Source: Eshraghiella sp045129695 (GTDB lineage Bacteria; Bacillota; Clostridia; Lachnospirales; Lachnospiraceae). From it: 64,000 nt of DNA. This document shows, in pieces, positions 55,690 to 64,000 of the stretch (its first letter is position 1; each line of letters opens with the position of its first letter). The stretch is taken from contig JBGVJZ010000043.1 in the NCBI GenBank assembly GCA_045129695.1, positions 1 to 64,000 of the forward strand, in the 5' to 3' direction. Position numbers and translations under genes: made by a program. The notes under the pieces are model-generated. The model was not told where the DNA came from, did no database searches, and saw only the letters and a program-made list of their open reading frames with translations.

Positions 55690-56136
55690 TCAGCCTTCCA
55701 TCAGCTGAAGTCCACGTGAAGCAATATTCTTGCTTGCTTCAAAAGCTGTTGCATTAGCTTCAAATGATCTTGTAGCATCAATCAGATCTGTCATCTCTGT
55801 TACAACATTAACATTAGGATATGTAACATAACCATTCTCATCTGCATCAGGATGTGACGGATCATACACAAGATTCATATCAGTATCTGTATCATTAACA
55901 ATTGCAGTAGCTTTAACTCCCGTACTCACTCCTCCGATCGTTCTGTTCAAAACCTCACCAAAGGAATGTGTAGGTGTAATTTTCTCAGTCAAAACCACAT
56001 TCTTACGAACATAGGCTCCTCCTGTCTTAGTTCTTGTTGTATCTGCATTAGCAATATTCTCTGAAATAACATCTATACGAAGTCTCTGTGCTGTCATTCC
56101 CGAAGCATTAATATTCATTCCCGAAAAAATAGCCAT
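55690..56136 (-). CDS. flgC: Flagellar rod protein FlgC
   Basis: 148 residues with GMNINASGMTAQRLRIDVIS and ENIANADTTRTKTGGAYVRK, and C-terminal EMTDLIDATRSFEANATAFE. Proximal rod component. Confidence 0.95.
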   Translation of the reverse strand: MAIFSGMNINASGMTAQRLRIDVISENIANADTTRTKTGGAYVRKNVVLTEKITPTHSFGEVLNRTIGGVSTGVKATAIVNDTDTDMNLVYDPSHPDADENGYVTYPNVNVVTEMTDLIDATRSFEANATAFEASKNIASRGLQLMEG

Positions 56137-56170
56137 AAATTCTTCATCCTTTCATATTTAAAGACTGCAG

Positions 56171-56572
56171 TTAAGATGTAGCCAATACACTCTTAATGCG
56201 GTTAAAGTTCTGTGAAATGCTGTCCAAAACCCCCTGGGCATACAACTGATTGGAAGCAAGCTCAACTTCTTCAGTATCGATATCTACATTATTCCCGTCT
56301 ATTCTGTATGAAAGACTTGAATTATCGGTATAGATTGTTGGTGTCATATGACTATAGTCAATATTACGTACAATACTTGTAAGTGACTGTGATGATGATC
56401 CTGCTTTGGCAACAGCTGCAGAAAGCACTGATTCAAAACTTACATCCTGCCTTTTATAGTTAGGAGTATCAACATTGGCAATATTACTACTGAGAACTTC
56501 ATTACGTGTAACGGCATAATCCGCAGACGATTTTAAAAGATCCACATACGCAAATGCTCCTGAATTAATCAT
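56171..56572 (-). CDS. flgB: Flagellar rod protein FlgB
   Basis: 133 residues from the ATG at 56572, with AAAGGAG upstream; a longer frame adds 12 residues without support. Contains YAVTRNEVLSSNIANVDTPN and YKRQDVSFESVL, the FlgB rod signature. First gene of the fla/che operon, about 65 bases downstream of its promoter. Confidence 0.95.
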   Translation of the reverse strand: MINSGAFAYVDLLKSSADYAVTRNEVLSSNIANVDTPNYKRQDVSFESVLSAAVAKAGSSSQSLTSIVRNIDYSHMTPTIYTDNSSLSYRIDGNNVDIDTEEVELASNQLYAQGVLDSISQNFNRIKSVLATS

Positions 56573-56635
56573 ATATATTATCTCCTTTCGTTCACTGCAT
56601 CCATGCAAAATTTCACATAATAACCCATACTTACT

Positions 56636-56663
56636 ATTATATATATTTAAACCAAAAAGTAAA
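56636..56663 (-). promoter_or_regulatory. Predicted fla/che operon promoter
   Basis: Minus strand TTTACT (56663-56658), a 16-base spacer, then TATAAT (56641-56636). A vegetative SigA-type promoter just upstream of flgB, with the AT-rich dyad at 56688-56722 about 25 bases further up. Confidence 0.55.
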
Positions 56664-56687
56664 GTAAAAAGTGCTCTATATTGTGTT

Positions 56688-56722
56688 TTTTTAACAAAAT
56701 ATATACAATATTTTGTTAAAAA
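56688..56722. promoter_or_regulatory. AT-rich 15-base inverted repeat upstream of flgB
   Basis: Exact 15-base arms (TTTTTAACAAAATAT at 56688-56702 and its complement at 56708-56722) around the 5-base centre ATACA. It has no following T-run on the minus strand, so it is more likely an operator than a terminator. It does not fit the CodY box consensus (AATTTTCWGAAAATT). Confidence 0.5.
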
Positions 56723-56740
56723 TCATTTTATATCAGAATA

Positions 56741-56785
56741 TTTAAAAACAAAGAGAACCGCCCTATCAAGCAGATATGGCGATTC
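56741..56785 (-). terminator. codY terminator
   Basis: GAATCGCC pairs with GGCGGTTC around a TATC/GATA inner stem (hairpin 56755-56785), followed on minus by TCTTTGTTTTTAAA. It lies 10 bases after the codY stop and separates codY from the fla/che operon. Confidence 0.75.
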
Positions 56786-56795
56786 CTTTCACACA

Positions 56796-57572
56796 TTATT
56801 TTAAATTAATTTTATCTAATTCGTCAAAAACCACATCATTGAGTACCTTGATATATGTACCCTTCATCCCTGAAGATCTGGATTCAATGACTCCTGCACT
56901 TTCAAATTTCCTGAGTGCATTAACAATAACAGAGCGGGTAATACCCACTCTGTCTGCAATTCTGCTTGCCACAAGAACGCCTTCACTACCTTCTAACTCC
57001 CTGAAAATATGAACAATCGCTTCTAATTCAGAATATGACAAGGTGCTTATCGCAGACTGCACTATATGAACTTTTCTGTCTTCTTCTGCATTCTCCTCAT
57101 TAACAGAACGCATCATCTCAAGCCCTACAACAGTTGTTCCATACTCGCATAAAATTATATCATCAATATCATATTGACAATCAACCTTATACATAAATAA
57201 TGTTCCAAGCCTCTCTCCTGCTATATCAATCGGTGCTATTATCGCCTGGTATTTGTCAGAATATCCTTCTCCAAATCCCAATGTAATCAAATTCACATTC
57301 TCCTTGGTGGATAGGACATTTAACAGTCTCTCGTTAAACAACTTATCAACAAACCCGCCAACTTTATCCTCTATCAGTTCAGTAATTTCTTCAACTCCAT
57401 TTATACTGCTTACACCCAGGACCTTACCCTTCTTACTGATAACCAGTACATTGGAATTAAGAATCTCACTCATTACATTACAAATATCATTGAAAACTAC
57501 CTTGTGGGAGTTGTTATTGTGTAACAGCTTGTTGATCTTACGAGTCTTATCAAGTAATTCAACACTACTCAT
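56796..57572 (-). CDS. codY: GTP/branched-chain amino acid-responsive repressor CodY
   Basis: 258 residues from the ATG at 57572. A GAF ligand domain in the N-terminal half and a C-terminal winged helix with VASRIADRVGITRSVIVNAL and ESAGVIESRSSGMKGTYIKV, nearly identical to Bacillus CodY. Represses stationary-phase, amino-acid and, in Bacillus, fla/che genes. Has its own promoter and terminator; adjacent to flgB. Confidence 0.97.
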   Translation of the reverse strand: MSSVELLDKTRKINKLLHNNNSHKVVFNDICNVMSEILNSNVLVISKKGKVLGVSSINGVEEITELIEDKVGGFVDKLFNERLLNVLSTKENVNLITLGFGEGYSDKYQAIIAPIDIAGERLGTLFMYKVDCQYDIDDIILCEYGTTVVGLEMMRSVNEENAEEDRKVHIVQSAISTLSYSELEAIVHIFRELEGSEGVLVASRIADRVGITRSVIVNALRKFESAGVIESRSSGMKGTYIKVLNDVVFDELDKINLK

Positions 57573-57614
57573 AATAACCTGCCCTTCAATAAACAACACA
57601 TATACTATGAATAA

Positions 57615-57643
57615 ATTCTATCACACAAAAAAAGTAAGTTCAA
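57615..57643 (-). promoter_or_regulatory. codY promoter
   Basis: Minus strand TTGAAC (57643-57638), a 17-base spacer, then TAGAAT (57620-57615). The leader to the ATG would be about 36 bases. It lies between topA and codY, so codY need not depend on the topA operon. Confidence 0.55.
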
Positions 57644-57655
57644 CCAGTTTTACAA

Positions 57656-59713
57656 TTATTTATTTTTAACATAACCACACTGTTCATTAGAACACAAAAG
57701 TCTGTTACCCTTCTCTACCATATATTGTCCACATTCAGGACATTTCTCAAGTGCCGGTTTGTTCCATGACATAAAATCGCATTCCTGATTCTCACATCCG
57801 AAATATCTTCTGCCCTTCTTGGTCTTAAGAATTACAACCTCACTTCCACATACCGGACACGGCACACCTGCCTTTTCTAAATAAGGCTTGGTATTACGAC
57901 ATTCCGGGAATCCCGGACATGCAAGGAATTTACCATGCGGACCATATTTAACTACCATATTACGTCCGCAATTCTCACATATAACATCCGAAACTTCATC
58001 TTCTATTTTAATATTTTCAAGCTCTTTTTCAGCGGTTTTAACAGCTTCATCCAAATCAGGATAGAAATTGCTTACTACGGTTTTCCAGTTAACATTTCCC
58101 TCTTCAACCATATCAAGCAGTGACTCAAGATTAGCCGTAAAATTCACGTCTACTATTGACGGAAATGAGTGAAGCATAATTTTGTTAACAGCTTCACCAA
58201 GCTCAGTAACAAAAAGATTTTTCTGCTCTTTAATTACATATCTTCTTGCAACAATTGTTCCAATTGTAGGAGCATATGTTGAAGGTCTTCCTATTCCTAA
58301 TTCCTCAAGTGCCTTTACTAACGATGCCTCTGTATAATGTGCCGGCGGCTGTGTAAAATGCTGTTTGCTGTCAAACTTATCCATACTTAGCACCGAATCA
58401 CTGCTAAGTGAATTCAGCATTATTGTGTCTGATTTCTCATCCTCATCCGACATATAGACTGCCATATAACCTTCAAACTTAATTCTGGAAGCAGCTACTC
58501 CAAAGCGATAATTACCTGCACTTATTTTAACATTAGTGGTCTCATATACTGCATTTGCCATTCTGCTGGCAGTAAAACGTTTCCAGATGAGTTGATACAG
58601 GCGGAACTGATCTCTGGAAAGTGAATCCTTAATATCCGATGGGAGCAATGTAATATCCGTAGGTCTTATCGCTTCATGTGCATCCTGAATTTTCTTACCG
58701 GTCTTTTTGGTCTCTTCAGCAGACATATAAAAGCTGTCACCATAAGTGTCCTTTATAAATTCCCTCGCAAGCCTGTCAGCCTCTTCAGAAATTCTTGTGG
58801 AATCCGTACGGAGATATGTTATTATACCAACAGTTCCGTGTCCTTTAATATCAACACCCTCATATAGCTGCTGTGCGATTCGCATAGTCTTCTGCGTTGA
58901 GAAATTAAGTGTCTTAGATGCCTCCTGCTGTAAAGTACTGGTGGTAAAAGGCATAGGAGCCTTCTTATTACGTTCTCCGTATTTAACATCAGTTACCTTA
59001 AACTCTGCATCCTTAAGTTCTGAAATAATATCATTAATCTGTTTTTCATTGGTAATCTCTATTTTGTCGCTTTCGGTTCCAAGGAATTTAGCAGTAATAC
59101 TCTTCTTCTCGCCCTTTACATTAAGAACTGCATCCAAAGTCCAGTACTCATGTGGAATAAAGGCATTAATCTCTTCTTCTCTGTCACATATAATCCTAAG
59201 TGCAACAGACTGTACTCTTCCTGCTGAAAGGCCGCGCTTAACCTTAGCCCATAGAAGCGGACTTATCTTGTAACCCACCATTCTGTCAAGAATTCGTCTC
59301 GACTGCTGTGCATCTACAAGATCCATATTAATATTACGAGGTTCTTTTATTGATTGTTTTACGGCATTTTTGGTAATTTCGTTAAAGCTTATCCTGTTAA
59401 TCTGTTCATCAGTCAATTTCAGTGCTGTTGCCAGATGCCATGAAATTGCCTCTCCTTCCCGGTCCGGGTCAGTTGCGAGATACACTTTGTCCGCTTTCTT
59501 AACAAGTCGCTTAAGATTGGACAAGACATCTCCTTTCCCTCTGATTGTAATATATTTGGGCTCAAAATCCCCATCAACGTCGATTCCCAATGTACTCTTA
59601 GGTAAATCTCTTACATGTCCGTTTGATGCCGCCACCTCATAATTAGCCCCCAGAAATTTCTTAATTGTCTTAACTTTAGCAGGTGACTCCACGATTACCA
59701 GATATTTTGCCAT
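57656..59713 (-). CDS. topA: DNA topoisomerase I
   Basis: 685 residues. TOPRIM domain (LVIVESPAKVKTIKKFLGA), DPDREGEAISWH, catalytic Tyr in TYLRTDSTRISEE (about 298), and three C-terminal zinc-ribbon modules with CxxC pairs (CENCGRNM, CPVCGSEV, CPECGQYM). Relaxes negative supercoils. Twelve bases after dprA. Confidence 0.97.
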   Translation of the reverse strand: MAKYLVIVESPAKVKTIKKFLGANYEVAASNGHVRDLPKSTLGIDVDGDFEPKYITIRGKGDVLSNLKRLVKKADKVYLATDPDREGEAISWHLATALKLTDEQINRISFNEITKNAVKQSIKEPRNINMDLVDAQQSRRILDRMVGYKISPLLWAKVKRGLSAGRVQSVALRIICDREEEINAFIPHEYWTLDAVLNVKGEKKSITAKFLGTESDKIEITNEKQINDIISELKDAEFKVTDVKYGERNKKAPMPFTTSTLQQEASKTLNFSTQKTMRIAQQLYEGVDIKGHGTVGIITYLRTDSTRISEEADRLAREFIKDTYGDSFYMSAEETKKTGKKIQDAHEAIRPTDITLLPSDIKDSLSRDQFRLYQLIWKRFTASRMANAVYETTNVKISAGNYRFGVAASRIKFEGYMAVYMSDEDEKSDTIMLNSLSSDSVLSMDKFDSKQHFTQPPAHYTEASLVKALEELGIGRPSTYAPTIGTIVARRYVIKEQKNLFVTELGEAVNKIMLHSFPSIVDVNFTANLESLLDMVEEGNVNWKTVVSNFYPDLDEAVKTAEKELENIKIEDEVSDVICENCGRNMVVKYGPHGKFLACPGFPECRNTKPYLEKAGVPCPVCGSEVVILKTKKGRRYFGCENQECDFMSWNKPALEKCPECGQYMVEKGNRLLCSNEQCGYVKNK

Positions 59714-59725
59714 GAATAACCTCCA

Positions 59726-60814
59726 CTATCTAATCCTAACATAGAAATTTTTACTTATTTCTTTAATATATCCTTTTAACTCAAGCCCCATAAGTCCAAC
59801 CAACACAGCATTAAAAGGCATATTGCTCTTCTCAATAATACTGTCAAGACTTTTGGGTATAAAGTCCAGTAACAAACTATACAACATTTTTTCCTCCCTT
59901 GCAAGTCCATTATCTTTTTTTTCATATTTTTTAACATTTGATACTGTCAGACCTAATTCATGTATAATTGTATCAAATGATGTAATTATTCCGGCACCTT
60001 CCTCAATCAGTCGGTTACATCCCTCGCTGAATTTATCACCAATTCTTCCGGGAACAGCATACACAGTCCTATTCTGTTCCAAAGCATGTGCCACCGTGAT
60101 TAACGAACCGCTTTTTGTGCCGGCCTCTACTACAATAACCATGTCTGCCAGTCCGCTGACAATACGGTTTCTTACAGGAAAAAGTCCCGGAACGGTTGGT
60201 GTCCCCGGTGGAAATTCCGAAATAATTCCTCCATTTCCCAGAATATCCATATACAGATTATAATTGGATGCGGGATAGCATCTCTCTACTGAGCCGGCTA
60301 ATACACCATAGGTTCTTCCGCCTGCAAGTACACATCCTTTATGTGCCTCTGAATCGATTCCCAATGCCAGTCCGCTTATTATATTTACACCGGCTTCCCC
60401 CAGAATCCTTCCAAGTTCCCCTGCAATGAATCTTCCGTACTCCGAGCATTTACGTGAACCGATAATTGACACTGCCGGAGTGCTTTGGTCAGGAATTTTC
60501 CCTCTATAATATAGTATAAAAGGCTTATCATATAATTCTTTAAGCCTTTCAGGATATTCCTCTTCAAAAGGAAAAACACAATTAATTCCCTTTTTCATAC
60601 ATTGCTCGTACTTTCTGCGTGCATTATCTTTAATTGAAAAATCGGTTATTTTAGATATATCATTCAGATTTAAACCCTGAACCTGAATCAGCTCGTCCTC
60701 TCCTGCATTATAAATATGTCGAGGACTTTCAAAAAATTCCAGCATTCTTCTTATTTTGATATTACCGATTCCTTCTATATTATTAATCCAAAACCAAATT
60801 TCCCTATCTGTCAA
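59726..60814 (-). CDS. dprA: DNA-processing protein DprA
   Basis: 362 residues. Rossmann-like core with IIGSRKCSEYGRFIAGEL-type segment and ISGLALGIDSEAHKG, GSLITVAHALEQNRTVYAVPG, and a C-terminal winged-helix-like end. The start is TTG at 60814: AGGAGG lies seven bases before it and inside the yifB end. A GTG at 60850 lacks a site. DprA loads RecA on incoming DNA; also called Smf. Overlaps yifB by 11 bases. Confidence 0.93.
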   Translation of the reverse strand: MTDREIWFWINNIEGIGNIKIRRMLEFFESPRHIYNAGEDELIQVQGLNLNDISKITDFSIKDNARRKYEQCMKKGINCVFPFEEEYPERLKELYDKPFILYYRGKIPDQSTPAVSIIGSRKCSEYGRFIAGELGRILGEAGVNIISGLALGIDSEAHKGCVLAGGRTYGVLAGSVERCYPASNYNLYMDILGNGGIISEFPPGTPTVPGLFPVRNRIVSGLADMVIVVEAGTKSGSLITVAHALEQNRTVYAVPGRIGDKFSEGCNRLIEEGAGIITSFDTIIHELGLTVSNVKKYEKKDNGLAREEKMLYSLLLDFIPKSLDSIIEKSNMPFNAVLVGLMGLELKGYIKEISKNFYVRIR

Positions 60815-62333
60815 TTTCTGCCTCCTTTGTTTTATATGACGCAGCTTCACAAATATCCTCTACGGTTATTAAATCATGTTCTTCTGCATCGGCAATGGTT
60901 CTTGCAACCTTTATCAGCTTATGATATGACCTGGCTGTTAAATCATATTTATTATATATATCTTTTATGAGGGATTTTGCTTCTTTTTCCATTTCACAAT
61001 ATTTAGAAATTTCTTTAATTGGAATTTGAGAATTAAGATTGAAAGTACATTCCTTGAATCTTTCCTGTTGAATATTATATATTTTCTGAACCTTTTGCTG
61101 CATTACTTCACTTGAATATTCCATATCTACAGCCGTATTTTCCATATCATCATACAGTACCTTGGGTGCACGAACACACATATCAATTCTATCCATAAGC
61201 GGACGGCTTATTTTTCCCATATGTCTTTTTATATCAGATTCACTGCAATTACATTTACTTCTATCCGGGTAATAACCGCACAAACAGGGATTAATCGCTG
61301 CAACAAGCATAAAATTCGCAGGAAATTCATACACTCCGCTTCTACGATTTATTCTTATTACGCCCTCCTCAAGCGGAGTCCTCAAAAGTTCGAGCACTTC
61401 CGGTTTAAACAGATTGAACTCATCCAAAAACAATACACCATGACCGGAGAGGCTCACCTCCCCCGGAACAGGATTGTATCCGCCCCCTGCCATTGCTGCA
61501 GCCGTTATTGAATAATGTGGATTTCTGAATGGTCTGTTTGTTATAAAGCTTTTGTCAGAATTCAGAAGTCCTGCAATACTATAAATGTTTGATATTTCAG
61601 TACATTGTTTTAAATCCGGTGGTGGCATAATTGTTACAAGCCTTGACGCAGCCATTGTTTTACCGGCACCAGGAGGTCCAATCATCAGAATATTATGCAT
61701 TCCACCTGCCGCAATTAACATTGCTCTCTTCAGATTTTTCTGCCCCCTGATATCCATATAATCAATGTTATATGTAACTAAACTTTGCACGAATTTTTCA
61801 GGTTCTATTGGTTTAAGCTCAGTAACCCCTTCGATATAATCAATACATTCTCTGAGGCTTTCTACCCCTATGATTTCAATTCCTCTGACGTATCTTACTT
61901 CTCCCATATTTACTTTTGGAATAATACACTTTGCAATAGCTTGTCCAATACAACCTGAAACAATAGGAAGTACTGCCTTTATAGGATTAATTTTGCCATC
62001 CAGACCCAGTTCGCCAATAAATACTACATTTTTCAGCCGCTTATTGCTAATAATTCCTTCCGCACCCATAACTGCCATTGCTATCGCCAAATCAAAATGT
62101 GATCCGTTTTTACGTATTCCTGAAGGAGCCATATTAACTGTAATTCTTGAGGGTTGTAATTTAATACCCGAATTCTTAATTGCTGCCCTTACTCTGTCTC
62201 TTGCTTCCTTAACAATACTGCTTAAATTGCCTGTGACCTCAAAACATGGAATACCCGGTGCCACATCCGCCTCCACGTCAATCACTCTTACCTGCGTACC
62301 GGTTAAAAGTGCACAATTTGTCCTACCTGTCAT
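60804..62333 (-). CDS. YifB/ComM-like magnesium-chelatase AAA+ protein
   Basis: 509 residues. N-terminal Lon-like fold (VEADVAPGIPCFEVTGNLS), AAA+ core with MIGPPGAGKTMAASRL and GVLFLDEFNLFKPEVLELLR, and the insert IDMCVRAPKVLYDD with a Cys-rich CGYYPDRSKCNC loop. ComM drives branch migration in transformation in Haemophilus and relatives (family knowledge). Followed by dprA with an 11-base overlap, forming a DNA-uptake or recombination pair. Confidence 0.92.
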   Translation of the reverse strand: MTGRTNCALLTGTQVRVIDVEADVAPGIPCFEVTGNLSSIVKEARDRVRAAIKNSGIKLQPSRITVNMAPSGIRKNGSHFDLAIAMAVMGAEGIISNKRLKNVVFIGELGLDGKINPIKAVLPIVSGCIGQAIAKCIIPKVNMGEVRYVRGIEIIGVESLRECIDYIEGVTELKPIEPEKFVQSLVTYNIDYMDIRGQKNLKRAMLIAAGGMHNILMIGPPGAGKTMAASRLVTIMPPPDLKQCTEISNIYSIAGLLNSDKSFITNRPFRNPHYSITAAAMAGGGYNPVPGEVSLSGHGVLFLDEFNLFKPEVLELLRTPLEEGVIRINRRSGVYEFPANFMLVAAINPCLCGYYPDRSKCNCSESDIKRHMGKISRPLMDRIDMCVRAPKVLYDDMENTAVDMEYSSEVMQQKVQKIYNIQQERFKECTFNLNSQIPIKEISKYCEMEKEAKSLIKDIYNKYDLTARSYHKLIKVARTIADAEEHDLITVEDICEAASYKTKEAEIDR

Positions 62334-62409
62334 AGCACAACCTCCTTATTATATTAGAAATATGGAATAATCTGAAAAAAGATTTATCCGAATTAAGATT
62401 TTAAGATAT

Positions 62410-62435
62410 GGGAGCTGCCCTGACGGACAGCTCCC
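62410..62435. terminator. Terminator-like hairpin between surface gene and yifB
   Basis: GGGAGCTG (62410-62417) pairs with CAGCTCCC (62428-62435), with CC/GG inside the loop. Downstream on minus is ATATCTTAAAATCTT, a weak T tract. It lies 26 bases after the stop of the large exported protein and is the most likely end of that transcript. Confidence 0.5.
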
Positions 62436-62461
62436 TAAAATAATTATAAATAGTTCTTTAA

Positions 62462-64000
62462 TTAATCAAGAGGGAATAATTCCTGCTGTACAACCTGAAC
62501 ATAGCTGTAACCTGTTGCACCGGCATAGTCAGAAGACTCAACCAAAAGGTCAACTATTCCGCCATTAATGTACTGCATATAACAATCATACATATTCCTC
62601 TTTTTCGGATCAGTCTCACTTGCAGCAAGACTATTCCAACTTGATGCAGGCTGACCCTCATATGGATTATAAATCTTAAACTCAGTTGGCTCACCATTTA
62701 AGAGGTATGGTCCTGTTGTTCTGTTATACTCAATAAGTACCTTCTGTTCACCTGTATCAGGATCCACATAATAAATTGCACCTGACTGGAATCTTCCGAT
62801 ATGCTCTCTAATTGCATCTTCATCTCCAGGGTATGTATCCTGAACTACTTCTCTTGTAGCAAGATCCTCATCAAAGGCTTCAAACTGAACTACAATATCC
62901 TTATCCAGTACACTTGGGAATACTACAAAGGTCTTTGGATCATATGTTGAAGCACCATTGGTAATTGTAATGCTTGGTGTGAAGTTACCTGCCATAGCTG
63001 CTCTGATTGTTGTATTAACGAAGAGCTTCAACTCACTTATTGTATTCATATTGTTGTGACCTGCACCGGTGTAAGTTATATTACCCTTTGAGTAGATATA
63101 ATAATTATTTGCCGCATCCTTACCATAAGCAGAATAGATATCAGTATAGTTGCTGTCATCATCACCCAGAGTATACCATACAACCAGTTCATCATCCTCT
63201 AAGTCAACTCTGAAATACTGTGCATGTGTTATAGAGATACCAAGTGTTCCTGTACTAGAGGTTGTATTGAAAGGATACATGGAAATCTGTCCTCTGTTAA
63301 CCTCATTAACTATTGCTGTATCCATAACATCAGTAGAGCTTGGCAAAGAAGCATTTATCCAAGGTCTCAGAGTTCCAGGTCCGTATGTTCTCTCATTAAC
63401 ATAATTGTACTTATTAAGATATCTGTACATATGCCAGTTAGTAAATCCCTGAATCTCTGAAATATATGTTCCGTCAGCTTTCTTTGGAACATTGGCAGCT
63501 TCAAGTGTTTCAGGATCAAGATTTGGCAGTGTAGTTAAACTATATACATCCATGCCAATCATATCCCTCATCTTCATGGATATGCTGAAGGAACCATTTT
63601 TTGTAGTAGACTGAGAAAGGGTAGCAGTTGTAGTTGATCCATTTTTACTTGTTGAGTAACCAATACCAAAATTACCTGATGCATAGAAGGTTAAAACGTC
63701 ATGTGCCATTAATACACTGTTACCATTTTCTGCAAAATCCATAATACAGCTTAATGCACCATAATCATCAGACACGTCCTGACCGCCATAGCTGTCGGCA
63801 AATCCGAAGATAAGCATATTATATCCATTTGCAATTAAATAGTTGGCATCTGTGTTATAGCTCTCACCCTTTATATATTTCTTACTTGATGAGAATTGAC
63901 TTTCGAAATCATCAACCGTCATTGAGTCAATATCTACATCATAATTAATCTTCTGGGTTGCCTGACGTAATAATTTGGCAAACTGTGGATTTGAAGTTCC
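62462..64000 (-). CDS. Large exported protein, DUF5057-like, 5' end outside window
   Basis: C-terminal 512 residues of a protein that continues past the window; the frame stays open to base 64000 (GTSNPQFAKLLRQATQKINY). The ATG at 63922 is internal. Segments include MLIFGFADSYGGQDVS, NSVLMAHDVLTFY, and YTGAGHNNMNTISELKLFVN, which recalls the DUF5057 surface proteins of Lachnospiraceae. Asn/Ser/Thr/Tyr/Asp-rich; no membrane anchor in the visible part. Family call is tentative. Confidence 0.6.
   Translation of the reverse strand, partial: GTSNPQFAKLLRQATQKINYDVDIDSMTVDDFESQFSSSKKYIKGESYNTDANYLIANGYNMLIFGFADSYGGQDVSDDYGALSCIMDFAENGNSVLMAHDVLTFYASGNFGIGYSTSKNGSTTTATLSQSTTKNGSFSISMKMRDMIGMDVYSLTTLPNLDPETLEAANVPKKADGTYISEIQGFTNWHMYRYLNKYNYVNERTYGPGTLRPWINASLPSSTDVMDTAIVNEVNRGQISMYPFNTTSSTGTLGISITHAQYFRVDLEDDELVVWYTLGDDDSNYTDIYSAYGKDAANNYYIYSKGNITYTGAGHNNMNTISELKLFVNTTIRAAMAGNFTPSITITNGASTYDPKTFVVFPSVLDKDIVVQFEAFDEDLATREVVQDTYPGDEDAIREHIGRFQSGAIYYVDPDTGEQKVLIEYNRTTGPYLLNGEPTEFKIYNPYEGQPASSWNSLAASETDPKKRNMYDCYMQYINGGIVDLLVESSDYAGATGYSYVQVVQQELFPLD

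Noticed and set aside
56688..56722. CodY box or terminator at the AT-rich dyad
   Set aside because: It does not match the AATTTTCWGAAAATT consensus, and the bases after the hairpin on minus are A-rich, not T-rich.
62462..63922. Complete gene starting at ATG 63922
   Set aside because: The reading frame continues without a stop to the window edge at 64000, and no ribosome-binding site precedes this ATG, so the gene is partial.

Overview
The window reads as a low-GC, motile Firmicute of class Clostridia, most likely family Lachnospiraceae. The evidence is strong AGGAGG ribosome-binding sites, a Bacillus-like fla/che gene order that includes FliY, CheC and CheD, CodY beside flgB, and large DUF5057-like and SipW-type surface proteins. 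I do not assign a species. Almost everything is on the minus strand; only one gene (20013-20579) is on plus. I saw no tRNA, rRNA, insertion sequence, prophage or CRISPR array, and no stretch over 300 bases lacks a gene.

Region 1 (about 0.2-19.5 kb, transcribed right to left) looks like one 19-kb operon. It starts with an HD-GYP protein. Two paralogous membrane-anchored exported proteins follow, then a membrane-bound McrB-like AAA+ ATPase, a DUF2357/McrC-N-like partner and an ER/SipW-type signal peptidase. Three more N-terminally anchored proteins come next, then a 3010-residue repeat-rich surface protein and a GGDEF-EAL protein with decayed motifs. It resembles a TasA/SipW-style surface-fibre locus with an added AAA+/DUF2357 module and c-di-GMP-type domains at both ends. 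I regard it as the best candidate here for an undescribed system.

Region 2 (19.6-22.7 kb) holds a small MTH1187-type protein and a divergent, internally duplicated protein whose promoters share one -35 hexamer. Next come a convergent bidirectional terminator and the translation genes tsf and rpsB, with their own promoter and a structured leader.

Region 3 (22.7-56.7 kb) is a single fla/che operon of about 34 kb. In transcription order: flgB, flgC, fliE, fliF, fliG, fliH, fliI, fliJ, a ylxF/motE-like gene, fliK, flgD, a TIGR02530 gene, flgE, flbD, motA, motB, fliL, fliM, fliY, cheY, fliO, fliP, fliQ, fliR, flhB, flhA, flhF, flhG, a PilZ gene, cheB, cheA, cheW, cheC, cheD, a small membrane protein, fliA, fapA and three accessory genes. 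It encodes the basal body, export gate, hook, stator, switch, chemotaxis core, a predicted c-di-GMP brake and the motility sigma factor. Flagellin, filament cap and hook-junction genes are not in the window.

Region 4 (56.8-62.3 kb) is codY with its own promoter and terminator, preceded by yifB-dprA-topA. The frame dprA-topA-codY-fla/che-rpsB-tsf matches Bacillus subtilis synteny, but trmFO-xerC-hslVU are absent between topA and codY. Region 5 (62.4-64.0 kb) is the 3' end of another large exported protein cut by the window edge.

Several genes (sipW-like, fliI, fliH, dprA, the 24071 gene) appear to start at TTG, judged from ribosome-binding-site position. All functional calls come from reading motifs; no database search was run.
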